Shown piece by piece: positions 52,601 to 61,376 of a stretch of 64,000 bases of DNA. Every line of letters begins with the position of its first letter. Within the stretch, counting starts at the first letter, position 1. The position numbers and the translations under genes are program-made. The DNA lies in contig NZ_JARZAE010000004.1 in the NCBI RefSeq assembly GCF_029892095.1, forward strand, positions 8,060,001-8,124,000, read 5' to 3'. The notes beneath the pieces are model-generated. The model worked only from the letters and a program-made list of their open reading frames with translations. It searched no databases and had not been told where the DNA came from. The DNA comes from Kitasatospora sp. MAP12-44 (lineage in GTDB: Bacteria; Actinomycetota; Actinomycetes; Streptomycetales; Streptomycetaceae).

Positions 52601-53734
52601 CTACCGGCCGTAGGGCTCGCAGGCTGCGGCGGTCTGCTCGGTGATCATGGTGAGCAGGCCCTCGCGGCCGCTGTCGCGCGCGGTTCGGCGCTGCTGTTCG
52701 GCGCCGTTGCCGTCGCGCAGCATGCGATGCAGGACGGAGATCACCTGCCGGGCGTCGTCGGCCGCCCGCAGAGCCGGGAGCAGGTGGTCCACCAGGTCGG
52801 TGAGGACGTCACCGGCCTTGCGGAGCCGACCGGTGACCGGGTCGTGCAGCCCGTCGGTGATCCCGTAGCGGGCGGCGTGCCAGCCGGCGGCGGCCAGGCG
52901 CTCGGGCTGGTGGACGGCGACCGGCCGTCCGCACTCCTCGTCGCGCAGCGCCGTGACCGCCAGCGCGCGGACCATCCCCGCCAGCATCACCGCGTCGTCG
53001 GCCCGTAGTTGGACGTCCATCGCGCGGACCTCCACGGTGGGGTAGCGCTCGGAGAGCCGGGCCTGCCAGTACAGCTGGCCGGTGTCGCGGATCATCCGCG
53101 CCTCCTGGAGCGCGCGGATCCGGCAGTCGTAGTCCCGCGCGTCGGCGAAGAGCGGCGGCACACCGGTGATCGGCCAGCGGCCGAAGACCAGGGTGCGCCA
53201 ACTGGCGAAACCCGTGTCGTGGCCTTGCCAGAACGGGGAGTTGGCGGAGAGCGCCACCAGCAGTGGCAGCCAGGGCCGCAGCCGGTTGAGCACCAGCACG
53301 CCGGCGGCCCGGTTCGGCACGCCCACATGCACGTGCATCCCGTTGATCAGCTGCTCGTCGATCAGCTGCGGCGCGTCCGAGTGCAGCGCCCGATAGCGGG
53401 CGGATTCCGTGACCGGCTGCGGCTCCAGCCCCGCGAACGGGGCGGCCCCGCAGGCGGCCAGGCAGCAGCCCACCTCCTGGGCGGCCTCGCCGAGCGCGAG
53501 CCGCAGCCGCAGCAGATGGCCGCCGACCTCCGCCAGCTCCCGGCAGACCGGGGTGGCGATCTCCAGCTGCGCCTGGAGCAGCTCCGGCTGGACCTCCCCC
53601 TCGCTCAGCGCCGGTTGCAGGCCGGCGGCGGCCCGGACCTTCTCGGTGAGCGGGACCGGCAGGCCGGTCAGCGGGTCCAGCAGCAGGTACTCCTCCTCGA
53701 CGCCGAGCGTCAGCAGGGCGGCCTGCTCAGGCAC
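52601..53734 (-). CDS. YbdK-type carboxylate-amine ligase (glutamate-cysteine ligase 2 family)
   Basis: A 377-residue GCS2-family ligase. Signature motifs: LTLGVEEEYLLLDPLTGLPV at the N-terminus, EVQPELLQAQLEIATPVC, NGMHVHVGVPNR (metal-binding His) and SPFWQGHDTGFASWRTLVFG. It joins amino acids or related carboxylates and amines using ATP; some members make gamma-glutamyl peptides. Full length. ATG start. Confidence 0.94.
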   Translation of the reverse strand: MPEQAALLTLGVEEEYLLLDPLTGLPVPLTEKVRAAAGLQPALSEGEVQPELLQAQLEIATPVCRELAEVGGHLLRLRLALGEAAQEVGCCLAACGAAPFAGLEPQPVTESARYRALHSDAPQLIDEQLINGMHVHVGVPNRAAGVLVLNRLRPWLPLLVALSANSPFWQGHDTGFASWRTLVFGRWPITGVPPLFADARDYDCRIRALQEARMIRDTGQLYWQARLSERYPTVEVRAMDVQLRADDAVMLAGMVRALAVTALRDEECGRPVAVHQPERLAAAGWHAARYGITDGLHDPVTGRLRKAGDVLTDLVDHLLPALRAADDARQVISVLHRMLRDGNGAEQQRRTARDSGREGLLTMITEQTAAACEPYGR

Positions 53735-53955
53735 GGCGCGCGGGGTGGCCGGGTACGGGGCGGTGGTGGCTGGCGCGGCTTGCGTGGCTTGCGGGTGCGC
53801 GGGTCATGGTGGTCGGCTACCCGCGCTGCCGGGGTCGAATCGCCATCGCGGCGGCGGACTGTCGTACCCGGGGGCTAGCTTCGGCTTCGGTGCAGGTCGG
53901 GGAACTGCTCGGGACTGTTGGGTCAAGAGCAGTGGTGAAGGGGAGGAATCGACAG

Positions 53956-56532
53956 GTGGCGGACATCGAGCGCACGGCGATGGTGACGGCATACGCGGTG
54001 GCGCAGCCGTCGATGATCGGCGTGCTGAACGGGCGGTTGCGCGGCGCGACAGCGCAGATGCTGCGCAGCGCCTATGCGCTGCCGCGCCGGGTCACGGACG
54101 CGGTGATCGCCTCCGGTGACCGCGAGTTGCTGCTCGCGCTGGCGAGCAACGAGTCGCGTACGCCGGCGATCCGGGCGGCGCAGCTGCGGCTCGCCCGGCT
54201 GGGCGGCTCCGAGCTGGGCGGCTCCGGGCTGGGCGGCCCCGAGCTGGGGCGCGCGCTGTACAAGGCGGAGCGGTCCGAGGACAGCCTGTCCACGATCCGG
54301 GCCGCCGTGCTGGCGGGCGCGGATCCGACCGATCCGGCCTGGCGCGTGCCGGGCGGGCTGGTCGCCGAGCTGCTCGGCGCGTCCGGCGGCGAGGTACTGC
54401 TGCCGGCCCTGCGAGCGCCGTTCCCCGAGCTGGTCACCCACGCGCTGGGGACGCTCGGCGCCACGCTGACGCTGCCGCTGGTGCTTCTCTCCTGCCGGGT
54501 GGTGCTGGCCCACGGTGGCCGGGATTCGCTCTGTGCGCTTGCCGAACTCATCGAGAGAGAAGAGGAGTTGGGGCACCCGGGGCTTGCCACGCTGCTGCGC
54601 CGGGCGCTGGCCGACCCCGATCCGGCGGCTGTGCTGGCCGCCGATCCGTCAAGCACCGACCGGGTGGTGCACCTGGTGCGCAGGTACCCCGCCCGGCTCC
54701 CGGCGGTCGGCGGCGCCGCGATGGACTGGGCGCGGGTCTGCGCCGAGCACCGCCGGCTGCCGCTGTCCGCCGAGGCGATCATGACGCTCAACCGGCTGCC
54801 CGGTTGTCCGCAGGAGCTGGCGGTGCAGGGCTTCCGCGCCGATCCGGTCGCCACCATGGCCGACGGCAAGGGGCCGCTGCCACCGTCGGTGCTGAGTGGT
54901 CCTGACCTCGACCTTGACCTTGACCTCGGCCAGGACCTCGATGTCGACGTCGTTCTCGGCCTCGTTCACGCGCTGCCTGAGCGCCGGCTGGCCCAGGCGC
55001 TCGAAGGCGGCCTGGCGGCAGGCTGGTTGCCCGTCGAGTGGATGCTCGACCGGGTGCGCCCGGCCGCCGTCACGCTGGGCTGCCTGCCGGCGGCGGTGGA
55101 CGCCGGCGAAGGCGTGCGTACGGCGGTGCGGGAGCTGATCGCGCCGCTGGGCGCCGATCCGGCGGCGTGGCTCTCGCTCTACCGCCTGGTCAACCGGTTC
55201 ACGGAGCCGGCCACCGCGCTGGTGGCTGCCGCGACTGTGGCAGCCACAGCGGCCGGGAACAGCAAGGCCGGGAGGCGCAACGCTGCTCGCTGGCCCCGAC
55301 CGCTCGGTGCCGCGTTCCCGGCCCGGGAGCCGGAGGATGCTCGCCGGATCTTCCAACTACTGTTCGAGTACGCCGAGTTGGAGGTCCAGGAGGCATTGGT
55401 GCCGTACCTGGATGCCCGGGCGGTCCAGCACCTGCTGGTCTACGGGCACCCCGCGCAGCGGATCCGCGACCTGATCGCGACCGTGCACGGCCCGTCCGCG
55501 CAGCTCGGGCGCGCCGCCCACCGCAGGCTGCCGGTCGAGGTGGTCGAGGAGTTGCTGGACCTTGACGACCCGGAGGTCAACGCCAAGCTCTACCTCTACA
55601 GCCCGATCGCCGAGGAGGAGCGCGGGCGGATCCTCGCCGGGCGTGGGCGGCGCGGCGGCGAAGCCCCGATCCCGGTCTCCCCGGCGCTGCTCGACGCGCT
55701 GGCGAAGGTCAAAACGCCCCGCCGCCGGGGCTGGCTGACGGCCGGTCACCTCTCGGGGGACCTCCAGGTGCTGCGGGCGACGCTCGGCAGCTGCCGGCTG
55801 AACACCGACATCGGCCGGCTGCGGGTGCTGATCCGCCTGTGGGAACGCCAGGGGCCGCAGGCGGTCGAGGCCTTGCTGGACGAGCAGGAGTTCCCCGGCC
55901 GCAGCACCCGGCACCCGCTGCCCGCGCGGACGCACCGCACCGTACGGCAGGCGCTGGGGGCGCCGGACGGGCTCGCCGTCCTCCGCGCGCGGCTGGCCGC
56001 CGAAGAGGATCCGGAGCGGCTGGCGGCCCTGCTGCTGCGCAAGGTGGGCGACCGGACGACCGACGACCGGGTGCGCCACTTGGCGGCGGAGGGCGCCGCG
56101 CTGCCCTGGCCGCAGCTGATCCGCGCGCACCGGAGCGAACCGCTGTCGGAGAGTCTGCTGACCGCCCTGGCCGCGGTGCCGGACTGCCCGCGCGAACTGC
56201 TGCTGGAGGCGCTGCGCGCGCAGCCCCTGCCACCCCGCGCCCAGGGCGCGGAGTGGCTGCCGCGCGCGCTGAACGGCGGCCGACTGACCACCGCGGACGT
56301 CCTGCGGCATGCCCACCCGGCCCCCGCCGTGCTGGCCTTCCTCACCGCGACGGACTTCAACCGCCTGCCGGCCGTGCCCCGTTGGCGAGCACCCCGGCGC
56401 GAGGCGGCGGAGCTGGTGCGGGATTGGCTGGGCACCGACCCGGAGGCCTGGGCGACCGCCCTGCAGCTGCTCCCGGACTTCACCGGATCGCTGCCCGAAC
56501 TGCTCACCACCACGGCAGCCGTGCTCGGCTGA
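53956..56532 (+). CDS. Large alpha-helical repeat protein, unknown function
   Basis: An 858-residue protein with no signal or membrane segment. Repeated helical pairs of the HEAT/ARM type, e.g. about 40-75 (VTDAVIASGDRELLLALASN), and repeated AALPWPQLIRAHRSEPLSES-like and DCPRELLLEALRAQ-like units where rows begin with a Pro-Cys or Asp-Cys-Pro motif (GCPQELAVQGFRA, DCPRELLLEALRA). A short acidic run DLDLDLDLGQDLDVDV is encoded by a repetitive GACCTT stretch near 54900. I chose the GTG (VADIERTAM) because GGGGAGG lies about ten bases upstream. No family recognised. Confidence 0.75.
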   Translation: MADIERTAMVTAYAVAQPSMIGVLNGRLRGATAQMLRSAYALPRRVTDAVIASGDRELLLALASNESRTPAIRAAQLRLARLGGSELGGSGLGGPELGRALYKAERSEDSLSTIRAAVLAGADPTDPAWRVPGGLVAELLGASGGEVLLPALRAPFPELVTHALGTLGATLTLPLVLLSCRVVLAHGGRDSLCALAELIEREEELGHPGLATLLRRALADPDPAAVLAADPSSTDRVVHLVRRYPARLPAVGGAAMDWARVCAEHRRLPLSAEAIMTLNRLPGCPQELAVQGFRADPVATMADGKGPLPPSVLSGPDLDLDLDLGQDLDVDVVLGLVHALPERRLAQALEGGLAAGWLPVEWMLDRVRPAAVTLGCLPAAVDAGEGVRTAVRELIAPLGADPAAWLSLYRLVNRFTEPATALVAAATVAATAAGNSKAGRRNAARWPRPLGAAFPAREPEDARRIFQLLFEYAELEVQEALVPYLDARAVQHLLVYGHPAQRIRDLIATVHGPSAQLGRAAHRRLPVEVVEELLDLDDPEVNAKLYLYSPIAEEERGRILAGRGRRGGEAPIPVSPALLDALAKVKTPRRRGWLTAGHLSGDLQVLRATLGSCRLNTDIGRLRVLIRLWERQGPQAVEALLDEQEFPGRSTRHPLPARTHRTVRQALGAPDGLAVLRARLAAEEDPERLAALLLRKVGDRTTDDRVRHLAAEGAALPWPQLIRAHRSEPLSESLLTALAAVPDCPRELLLEALRAQPLPPRAQGAEWLPRALNGGRLTTADVLRHAHPAPAVLAFLTATDFNRLPAVPRWRAPRREAAELVRDWLGTDPEAWATALQLLPDFTGSLPELLTTTAAVLG

Positions 56533-56617
56533 GTCCGAAGCCCAGCGCTGGAAGCCGCCGCCGCCGGAACCGGGAGCACGCCTTACGCCGCGTACCAAAC
56601 ACAGACGCGGGTCACTG

Positions 56618-57541
56618 TCACACGAGCAGCGCCTCGAGCTCCGGAAGTCGGCCGAACAGGTCGGGGAGGCCGCGCACGCCGTTGCGCACGGACTCGTGTG
56701 ACAGCGCGAGGTCAGGGCCGGTGCTCGCCTCGACACCGGCGAGGCACCGGAGGATGTTCCACCTCGTGTGCCCCAGCCAGCCGCCGATCATGAACACGAA
56801 CCAGCTTGGACCTGACGGCGGCAGTGCTCCGCCCCCCGCGACATAGCCGTCGAGGACCGAGCGGAAGATGGCGGGCTTGATGCCGTCGAAGCCCGGTCCC
56901 TTCGCGAGGCTCAGCGCGGTCGAGCCGAGCTCACCGGACAGGTCGAGCATCCCCGAGAGCTCCCAGTCGAGCACCACCGGCCGACCCTCTCGAGCGAGCA
57001 GGTTCCACGGTTGGATGTCCCGATGGGTCAGCACGACGGGGCCTGGCCGTTCGCAGGTGTCGACGAAGTGGGCGATCGCGAGGAACGTCTCGACGTGAGA
57101 GGCGAGTTCGCCGGCCCACGGCTGTCCGGTTGCCGCCGCCCGCGCGGCGAGCTCGGGCCAGTCCCGTGACGTCGGTTCCTCGATCGGCACATGGGTCCAC
57201 GCGACGTCGAGCGCGTGGATGCGCGCGAGGATCTCACCGATCTCAAACGCGTACGCCGCCGACACCGGTGCTTCTGGCACCTTTTCTCCCTCGATCCATC
57301 GATGAACGAGCGTGTGGTCGCCGGCCGAGATCGGCTCCGGCATCGGGATGCCGGCGGCGAAGGCCGCCCGCTCAAACCTGAACACGTCCTCGACACGATA
57401 GGTCCAGCGGCGGTCGACGAGGTTCAACTCCTTCACCGCGAACGACCCTTGGTCGGTGTCGAGCCGGTACATCCGGTTGGCGAACCCGCCGTGGACGCGA
57501 ATCATCGGCCCGATCGGCGCGCCGAGATGGGAAAGGTTCAC
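56618..57541 (-). CDS. Aminoglycoside phosphotransferase (APH)-family kinase
   Basis: A 307-residue kinase-fold enzyme. Brenner motif VVLTHRDIQPWNLLAREG, DFG-equivalent VVLDWELSGMLD, nucleotide-binding beta segments GGFANRMYRLD and FAVKELNL. The family phosphorylates small molecules such as aminoglycosides, choline or homoserine; substrate cannot be told. Slightly less extreme codon use than its neighbours (more Asp/His/Ile) and proximity to a TnpB-related element hint at accessory DNA. Confidence 0.88.
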   Translation of the reverse strand: MNLSHLGAPIGPMIRVHGGFANRMYRLDTDQGSFAVKELNLVDRRWTYRVEDVFRFERAAFAAGIPMPEPISAGDHTLVHRWIEGEKVPEAPVSAAYAFEIGEILARIHALDVAWTHVPIEEPTSRDWPELAARAAATGQPWAGELASHVETFLAIAHFVDTCERPGPVVLTHRDIQPWNLLAREGRPVVLDWELSGMLDLSGELGSTALSLAKGPGFDGIKPAIFRSVLDGYVAGGGALPPSGPSWFVFMIGGWLGHTRWNILRCLAGVEASTGPDLALSHESVRNGVRGLPDLFGRLPELEALLV

Positions 57542-57798
57542 CTGCGCATGCTAGGGGCTGGCAGTTCATCGACGCACCGGACTTTCCCGCGATGCATGCA
57601 GCCAGTGGTCGTAGTCGGTCAAACTGGGGTTGCTGACTGCTGGTCATGGAGTGTGCATAAGTGGGCTTGAGTGTGCGGGAGTTCTCTCCGGGGACGTTTC
57701 TCGGACGTCCAATTCAATGATATTTGACATGGTTTGACGATTTGTCGGTGGTTGTGCCTATGCTCGGTCTGCCGGGTGGACGAGGGAGGTGATCGGGC
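57542..57798. other. Intergenic region with TnpB-element left end
   Basis: GGACGT (57692-57697) and ACGTCC (57705-57710) form a 6-bp stem with a 7-nt loop, immediately followed by AT-rich DNA (AATTCAATGATATTTGACAT). It is a candidate subterminal hairpin for the TnpB-related element. Nothing coding is seen. Confidence 0.45.
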
Positions 57799-59444
57799 GT
57801 GACGGAGAAGAGGAAGCCGCGTCCGGTCGGCTCGCCGTTCGTGGTGGTCGGCCCGAGCGGGGTGACGGTACGTGATCGCCTCAAGGGACTGACGGCGGAG
57901 GACGAGAGGGTCCTGCGGCTGGTCGGCGAGCATCTCGGTTCGCTGGCCTCCCGCGATCTGGCCGCCCGGTGCGCGCAGGGCCTGGGGCACTGCGCCGACA
58001 CCTGGGCGGCCCGCAAGCGGGGCCTGACCCCGCAGTCGTCGTCCCGGTGGGCCGGGTCGATCACGAAGGCGACCCATGACCAGTGGGCGCTGTCCCGGCG
58101 CGGGCAGGCCGCGCACCTGGAGGGCCTGGACGCCGGGATCCGCACGCTGCGCCATCGCCTGGCGCTGCCGATCGGGGAGAAGGGCGCCAAGCGTGCCCCG
58201 GGCGGCTACCGCTCCAAGCGCGAGTGGTTCGTCAAGTCCCGCCGCCTGCACGCCCTGCAGGAGCGCCGCGCCGTGGTCAGTGGGGACCGGGAGGCGGGGC
58301 GGGTGCGGGTGGTGCGCGGGGGCCGCAAGCTACTGAACACCCGGCACCACCTGGCCGCCGCGAATCTCACCGAGCCGCAGTGGCGGGAGCGCTGGCAGGT
58401 GGCGCGCTGGTTCCTGTCCGCCGACGGCGAGTCGGGCAAGCGATTGGGCAACGAGACGATCCGCGTCGCCCCCGACGGCGGGATCAGCCTCAAGCTGCCC
58501 GCCCCCCTGGCCCGTCTGGCCAATGCCCCCGGCGGCCGGTACGTCCCGGCGGCGACGGTGCGGTTCGCGCACCGGGGCGCCGAGTGGGCCGACCGCATCG
58601 CGGGTGATCGGGCGGTGGCGTACCGGATCCACTACGACGTGGCACGCGGGCGCTGGTATCTCGACGCCTCCTGGACCCGGCCGGCCGTCCGCACCCTCCC
58701 GTTGGAGAGGGCCCGCGCCAACGGCATGGTCGGCGTCGACACGAACGCCGACCACTTCGCCGCCTGGCGCCTCGACCCGCACGGCAACCCGGTCGGTGAG
58801 CCCCACCGCTTCCCCTACGACCTGACCGGGTCGGCCGGGCACCGCGACGCGCAGATCAGGCACGCCATCACCCGCCTGCTGCACTGGGCCAAGCACTGCG
58901 GCGTCACCGCCATCGGCATCGAGGACCTCGACTTCGCCGCCGAGAAGACCCGCGAGAAGCACGGCCGCAACAAGCGCTTCCGCCGGCTCATCTCCGGCAT
59001 CCCCACCGGCAGGCTCAAGGCACGCCTGGTGTCGATGGCCGCCGAGATGGACCTGGCCATCGTTGCCGTGGACCCGGCCCACACCAGCGTGTGGGGTGCG
59101 CAGCACTGGCAGAGGCCGATGGCCGCCCCGCACCGCAGGACCACCCGACACGATGCCGCGAGCATCGCGATCGGCAGGCGCGCCCTCGGACACCCCATTC
59201 GGCGACGGACGCAACCGCCCCGGCAGCACCAGAGCGATGGTGCCGGGCATCGGAGCGTCCAGGCCGAACCGGGCATCCGGGGGCGTGAGGAAACCCGCCA
59301 CCCCGCCACGGACCGTGCACACGATGCACGCCCCCGAGCAGGGACCCAGAGAACGCGGGCGACCAGTCGGGCATCCACCACCGTTCGGGATGCACGCAGT
59401 GACCAGCACTGGGTCCAAGACTCACTCCTGCTCGCTTAATTGGA
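57692..59444 (+). mobile_element. Solitary TnpB-related (IS200/IS605-type) element
   Basis: The proposed limits are the left hairpin at 57692-57710 and TCCAATT (57708-57714), which is inverted as AATTGGA at 59438-59444. No TnpA (Y1 or serine transposase) gene is present, so it would depend on a transposase in trans. Limits are tentative. Confidence 0.55.
57799..59439 (+). CDS. TnpB-related protein, RuvC-like nuclease without zinc finger
   Basis: A 546-residue RuvC-fold protein of the IS605 OrfB/TnpB superfamily. Catalytic residues: Asp314 in VGVDTNADHFAAWRLD, Glu375 in AIGIEDLDF, Asp452 in TRHDAASIAIGRRALG. Between Glu and the last Asp, where TnpB has a four-Cys zinc ribbon, the sequence is VAVDPAHTSVWGAQHWQRPM with no cysteine. 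The Arg-rich tail (about 465-546) is low-complexity, and its DNA overlaps the region where guide RNAs of TnpB systems are usually encoded. Related zinc-less proteins are frequent in Streptomyces; activity unknown. Confidence 0.85.
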   Translation: MTEKRKPRPVGSPFVVVGPSGVTVRDRLKGLTAEDERVLRLVGEHLGSLASRDLAARCAQGLGHCADTWAARKRGLTPQSSSRWAGSITKATHDQWALSRRGQAAHLEGLDAGIRTLRHRLALPIGEKGAKRAPGGYRSKREWFVKSRRLHALQERRAVVSGDREAGRVRVVRGGRKLLNTRHHLAAANLTEPQWRERWQVARWFLSADGESGKRLGNETIRVAPDGGISLKLPAPLARLANAPGGRYVPAATVRFAHRGAEWADRIAGDRAVAYRIHYDVARGRWYLDASWTRPAVRTLPLERARANGMVGVDTNADHFAAWRLDPHGNPVGEPHRFPYDLTGSAGHRDAQIRHAITRLLHWAKHCGVTAIGIEDLDFAAEKTREKHGRNKRFRRLISGIPTGRLKARLVSMAAEMDLAIVAVDPAHTSVWGAQHWQRPMAAPHRRTTRHDAASIAIGRRALGHPIRRRTQPPRQHQSDGAGHRSVQAEPGIRGREETRHPATDRAHDARPRAGTQRTRATSRASTTVRDARSDQHWVQDSLLLA

Positions 59445-59503
59445 ACGGTGAGCTGCTCGAAGACTGCCGAGAGCAGGACAGCGGGGGAGGGGACGACGGG
59501 TCG

Positions 59504-60544
59504 ATGGTGCTGCTGCGGCTGGATTCGATGGCCTTGTCCCGGTCTCGCTTCGCGCTGTCGCCGCTCGCGGAGACGCTGGGCTCGATGATCGTCCTCAGCC
59601 GGCCCTGTACGGCTCCGTGGCTGGCGGCCTGGCACGGTCGCCACCAGGCCGCGTTCCGGGCCAGGTTGGACGCGGACCCCTTCGCCAAGGGGCTGGTGAT
59701 GCTCAGCGGCTCGACGAAGTACCTGCCCGACCACGTCACGCTGCCGCCGACGGGTGGCATGGGCACCACGCTCGACTCCGAACTCGCCGAGGTCGTGGGG
59801 GTGTCGGACGAGGTGGTGCGGGAGGGCTTGGAGCAGGCGGTGGCCCACAGTTGGGAGGACCACAACCTGCGCTGGCTCTCCGGGCGCGACTGGTCCGCTC
59901 GGACGGCCGAGCTGTTCAGCGACTTCTGGCGCGTCCACCTCGCCGCCGACTGGCCGCGGCGCCGGGCGCTGCTCGAACGCGACGTCACCTACCGCGCCGG
60001 CCTGCTCGCCGCCTACGGTTGGCCGCGGGCGCTGGAGCAGATGGGCCGTCGCAGCGCCTGGGTCGGCACGGACGCGATCCGCTTCAGCGACAGCCCGGGC
60101 CCGGACCGTATCGTCGGCGTCGACGGCATGCTCTTCGTTCCGGTCACCAAGCAGCGCGGCAGCTGGCTGTGCGAGTGGCCGTCGAACCCGTACGCGCTCG
60201 TCTATCCGGCGCGCGGCACCGGTGCGACCGCCGACCCGGCCCGACCCGTCCACGCGCTCGCCCGCCTGCTCGGCCCGGGCCGCGCCACGATCCTGCGCGA
60301 ACTCGAACGCCCGGCGACCAGCAGTGAACTCGCCGCCCAGCTGGGCCAGTCGCTCGGGACGATCGGCGGCCATCTGGCCGTGCTGCGGGAGGCCGGTCTG
60401 GTGACGGGCACCCGGGTCGGCCGCCGCGTGGTCTACCGCCGCACCGAGCTCGGCGAGCAGTTGGCCGCAGCAGGGAGTGCCGGGGCAGCCGATCGCCTCT
60501 CCGGAACAGCCCCTGGACGCAGGCGGGTTCGTGCGTCCCCGTGA
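59504..60544 (+). CDS. Winged-helix (ArsR-like) transcriptional regulator
   Basis: A 346-residue protein. An N-terminal 240-residue domain (FALSPLAETLGSMIVLSRPC, GSTKYLPDHVTLPPTGGMGT) is common in actinobacterial DUF5937-type regulators. The C-terminal wHTH is LARLLGPGRATILRELERPA, SSELAAQLGQSLGTIGGHLA, VLREAGLVTGTRVGRRVVYR. Start at MVLLRLDSMA; the in-frame sequence further upstream lies inside the TnpB gene and is artefactual. Target genes unknown. Confidence 0.88.
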   Translation: MVLLRLDSMALSRSRFALSPLAETLGSMIVLSRPCTAPWLAAWHGRHQAAFRARLDADPFAKGLVMLSGSTKYLPDHVTLPPTGGMGTTLDSELAEVVGVSDEVVREGLEQAVAHSWEDHNLRWLSGRDWSARTAELFSDFWRVHLAADWPRRRALLERDVTYRAGLLAAYGWPRALEQMGRRSAWVGTDAIRFSDSPGPDRIVGVDGMLFVPVTKQRGSWLCEWPSNPYALVYPARGTGATADPARPVHALARLLGPGRATILRELERPATSSELAAQLGQSLGTIGGHLAVLREAGLVTGTRVGRRVVYRRTELGEQLAAAGSAGAADRLSGTAPGRRRVRASP

Positions 60545-60705
60545 TCGTAGGGGCGCCGGTTTCCGATGTGCTGCCTGCGCTCTGGCGCAGCGACAACGGC
60601 GCGTACACGTTGTGGCTGTACAAGCGGGACAAGCAGTCGTGGGCGTCGGCCGATTACGTGCGAAACCGCACGGAGTACGAGGCGCTCGTCGGTTTACCCA
60701 CCCCG
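60541..60705 (+). pseudogene. Possible remnant of a small gene
   Basis: The segment encodes VIVGAPVSDVLPALWRSDNG and then YTLWLYKRDKQSWASADYVR, a protein-like, aromatic-rich stretch with no stop until it runs into the antisense of the regulator gene at 60706. It may be a degraded gene. No ribosome site or family is seen. Confidence 0.3.
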
Positions 60706-61299
60706 TCAGGCGCGGGGCTTGGTGCGGACGTGCATGCGTTCTCCCTGCCGGCCGAAGAGGCTGAGGATCTCGACGGGTCGCCCGTCCGCACTGCTGAACC
60801 AGTGCGGCAGCCGGGTGTCGAACTCGGCGACCTCGCCGGGGCCGAGGACCAGGTCGTGCTCGGCGAGGACGAGCCGCAGGCGGCCGTCCAGGACGTACAG
60901 CCACTCGTAGCCCTCGTGGGTACGGAGCTCCGGCTCGGTACCCCGGTCGGGGATGATCATCTTGTACGCCTGGAGCGGGCCGGGACTGGGGCTCCGGGAC
61001 AGGGGGACGACCGTGCCGCCGCTCGGCAGGGTGCGCGGCGTCAGCCGTACCCGGGGATCTCCCACCTCGGGCGCGCCGACCAGGTCGTCCAGGGGCACGT
61101 GGTAGGCGCCGGCCAGCGGCAGCAGCAGTTCCAGGCTGGGGCGGCGCTGGCCGGACTCCAGCCTGGACAGGGTGCTCTTGGAGATGCCGGTTGCTTCGGA
61201 GAGTGCGGCCAAGGTCAGGCCGCGCTTGGCGCGCAGCCGTCGGAGTCGGGGGCCGACCTCGTCGAGGACCGTTTGGTAGGGCGGTGGGGGACTGTCCAT
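60706..61299 (-). CDS. XRE-family regulator with cupin sensor domain
   Basis: A 197-residue protein. HTH: VGPRLRRLRAKRGLTLAALS, EATGISKSTLSRLESGQRRP. Cupin: GYEWLYVLDGRLRLVLAEHD, LVLGPGEVAEFDTRLPHWFS. Cupin-XRE fusions sense small metabolites. Divergent from the His-tailed methyltransferase, with a putative operator between them, so it likely controls that gene and itself. ATG start (MDSPPPPYQ). Confidence 0.93.
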   Translation of the reverse strand: MDSPPPPYQTVLDEVGPRLRRLRAKRGLTLAALSEATGISKSTLSRLESGQRRPSLELLLPLAGAYHVPLDDLVGAPEVGDPRVRLTPRTLPSGGTVVPLSRSPSPGPLQAYKMIIPDRGTEPELRTHEGYEWLYVLDGRLRLVLAEHDLVLGPGEVAEFDTRLPHWFSSADGRPVEILSLFGRQGERMHVRTKPRA

Positions 61300-61317
61300 G
61301 AGGCCATTCCACTCCGC

Positions 61318-61330
61318 TGTCCCGGAAACA
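61318..61330. promoter_or_regulatory. Candidate operator between XRE-cupin regulator and methyltransferase
   Basis: TGTCCCGGAAACA is an imperfect inverted repeat in the 77-bp divergent gap. Autoregulatory sites of XRE-cupin regulators are often found in this position. Weak evidence. Confidence 0.35.
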
Positions 61331-61376
61331 GCAACAAGGTTTGCCAGTGCCATCTCGGCAGGGGCACGCTCTCGGC

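Noticed and set aside
59063..59503. 147-residue in-frame extension of the winged-helix regulator into the TnpB gene
   Set aside because: Lies wholly on top of the TnpB 3' end, in a Pro/Thr/Arg-rich frame; the start at 59504 is better supported.
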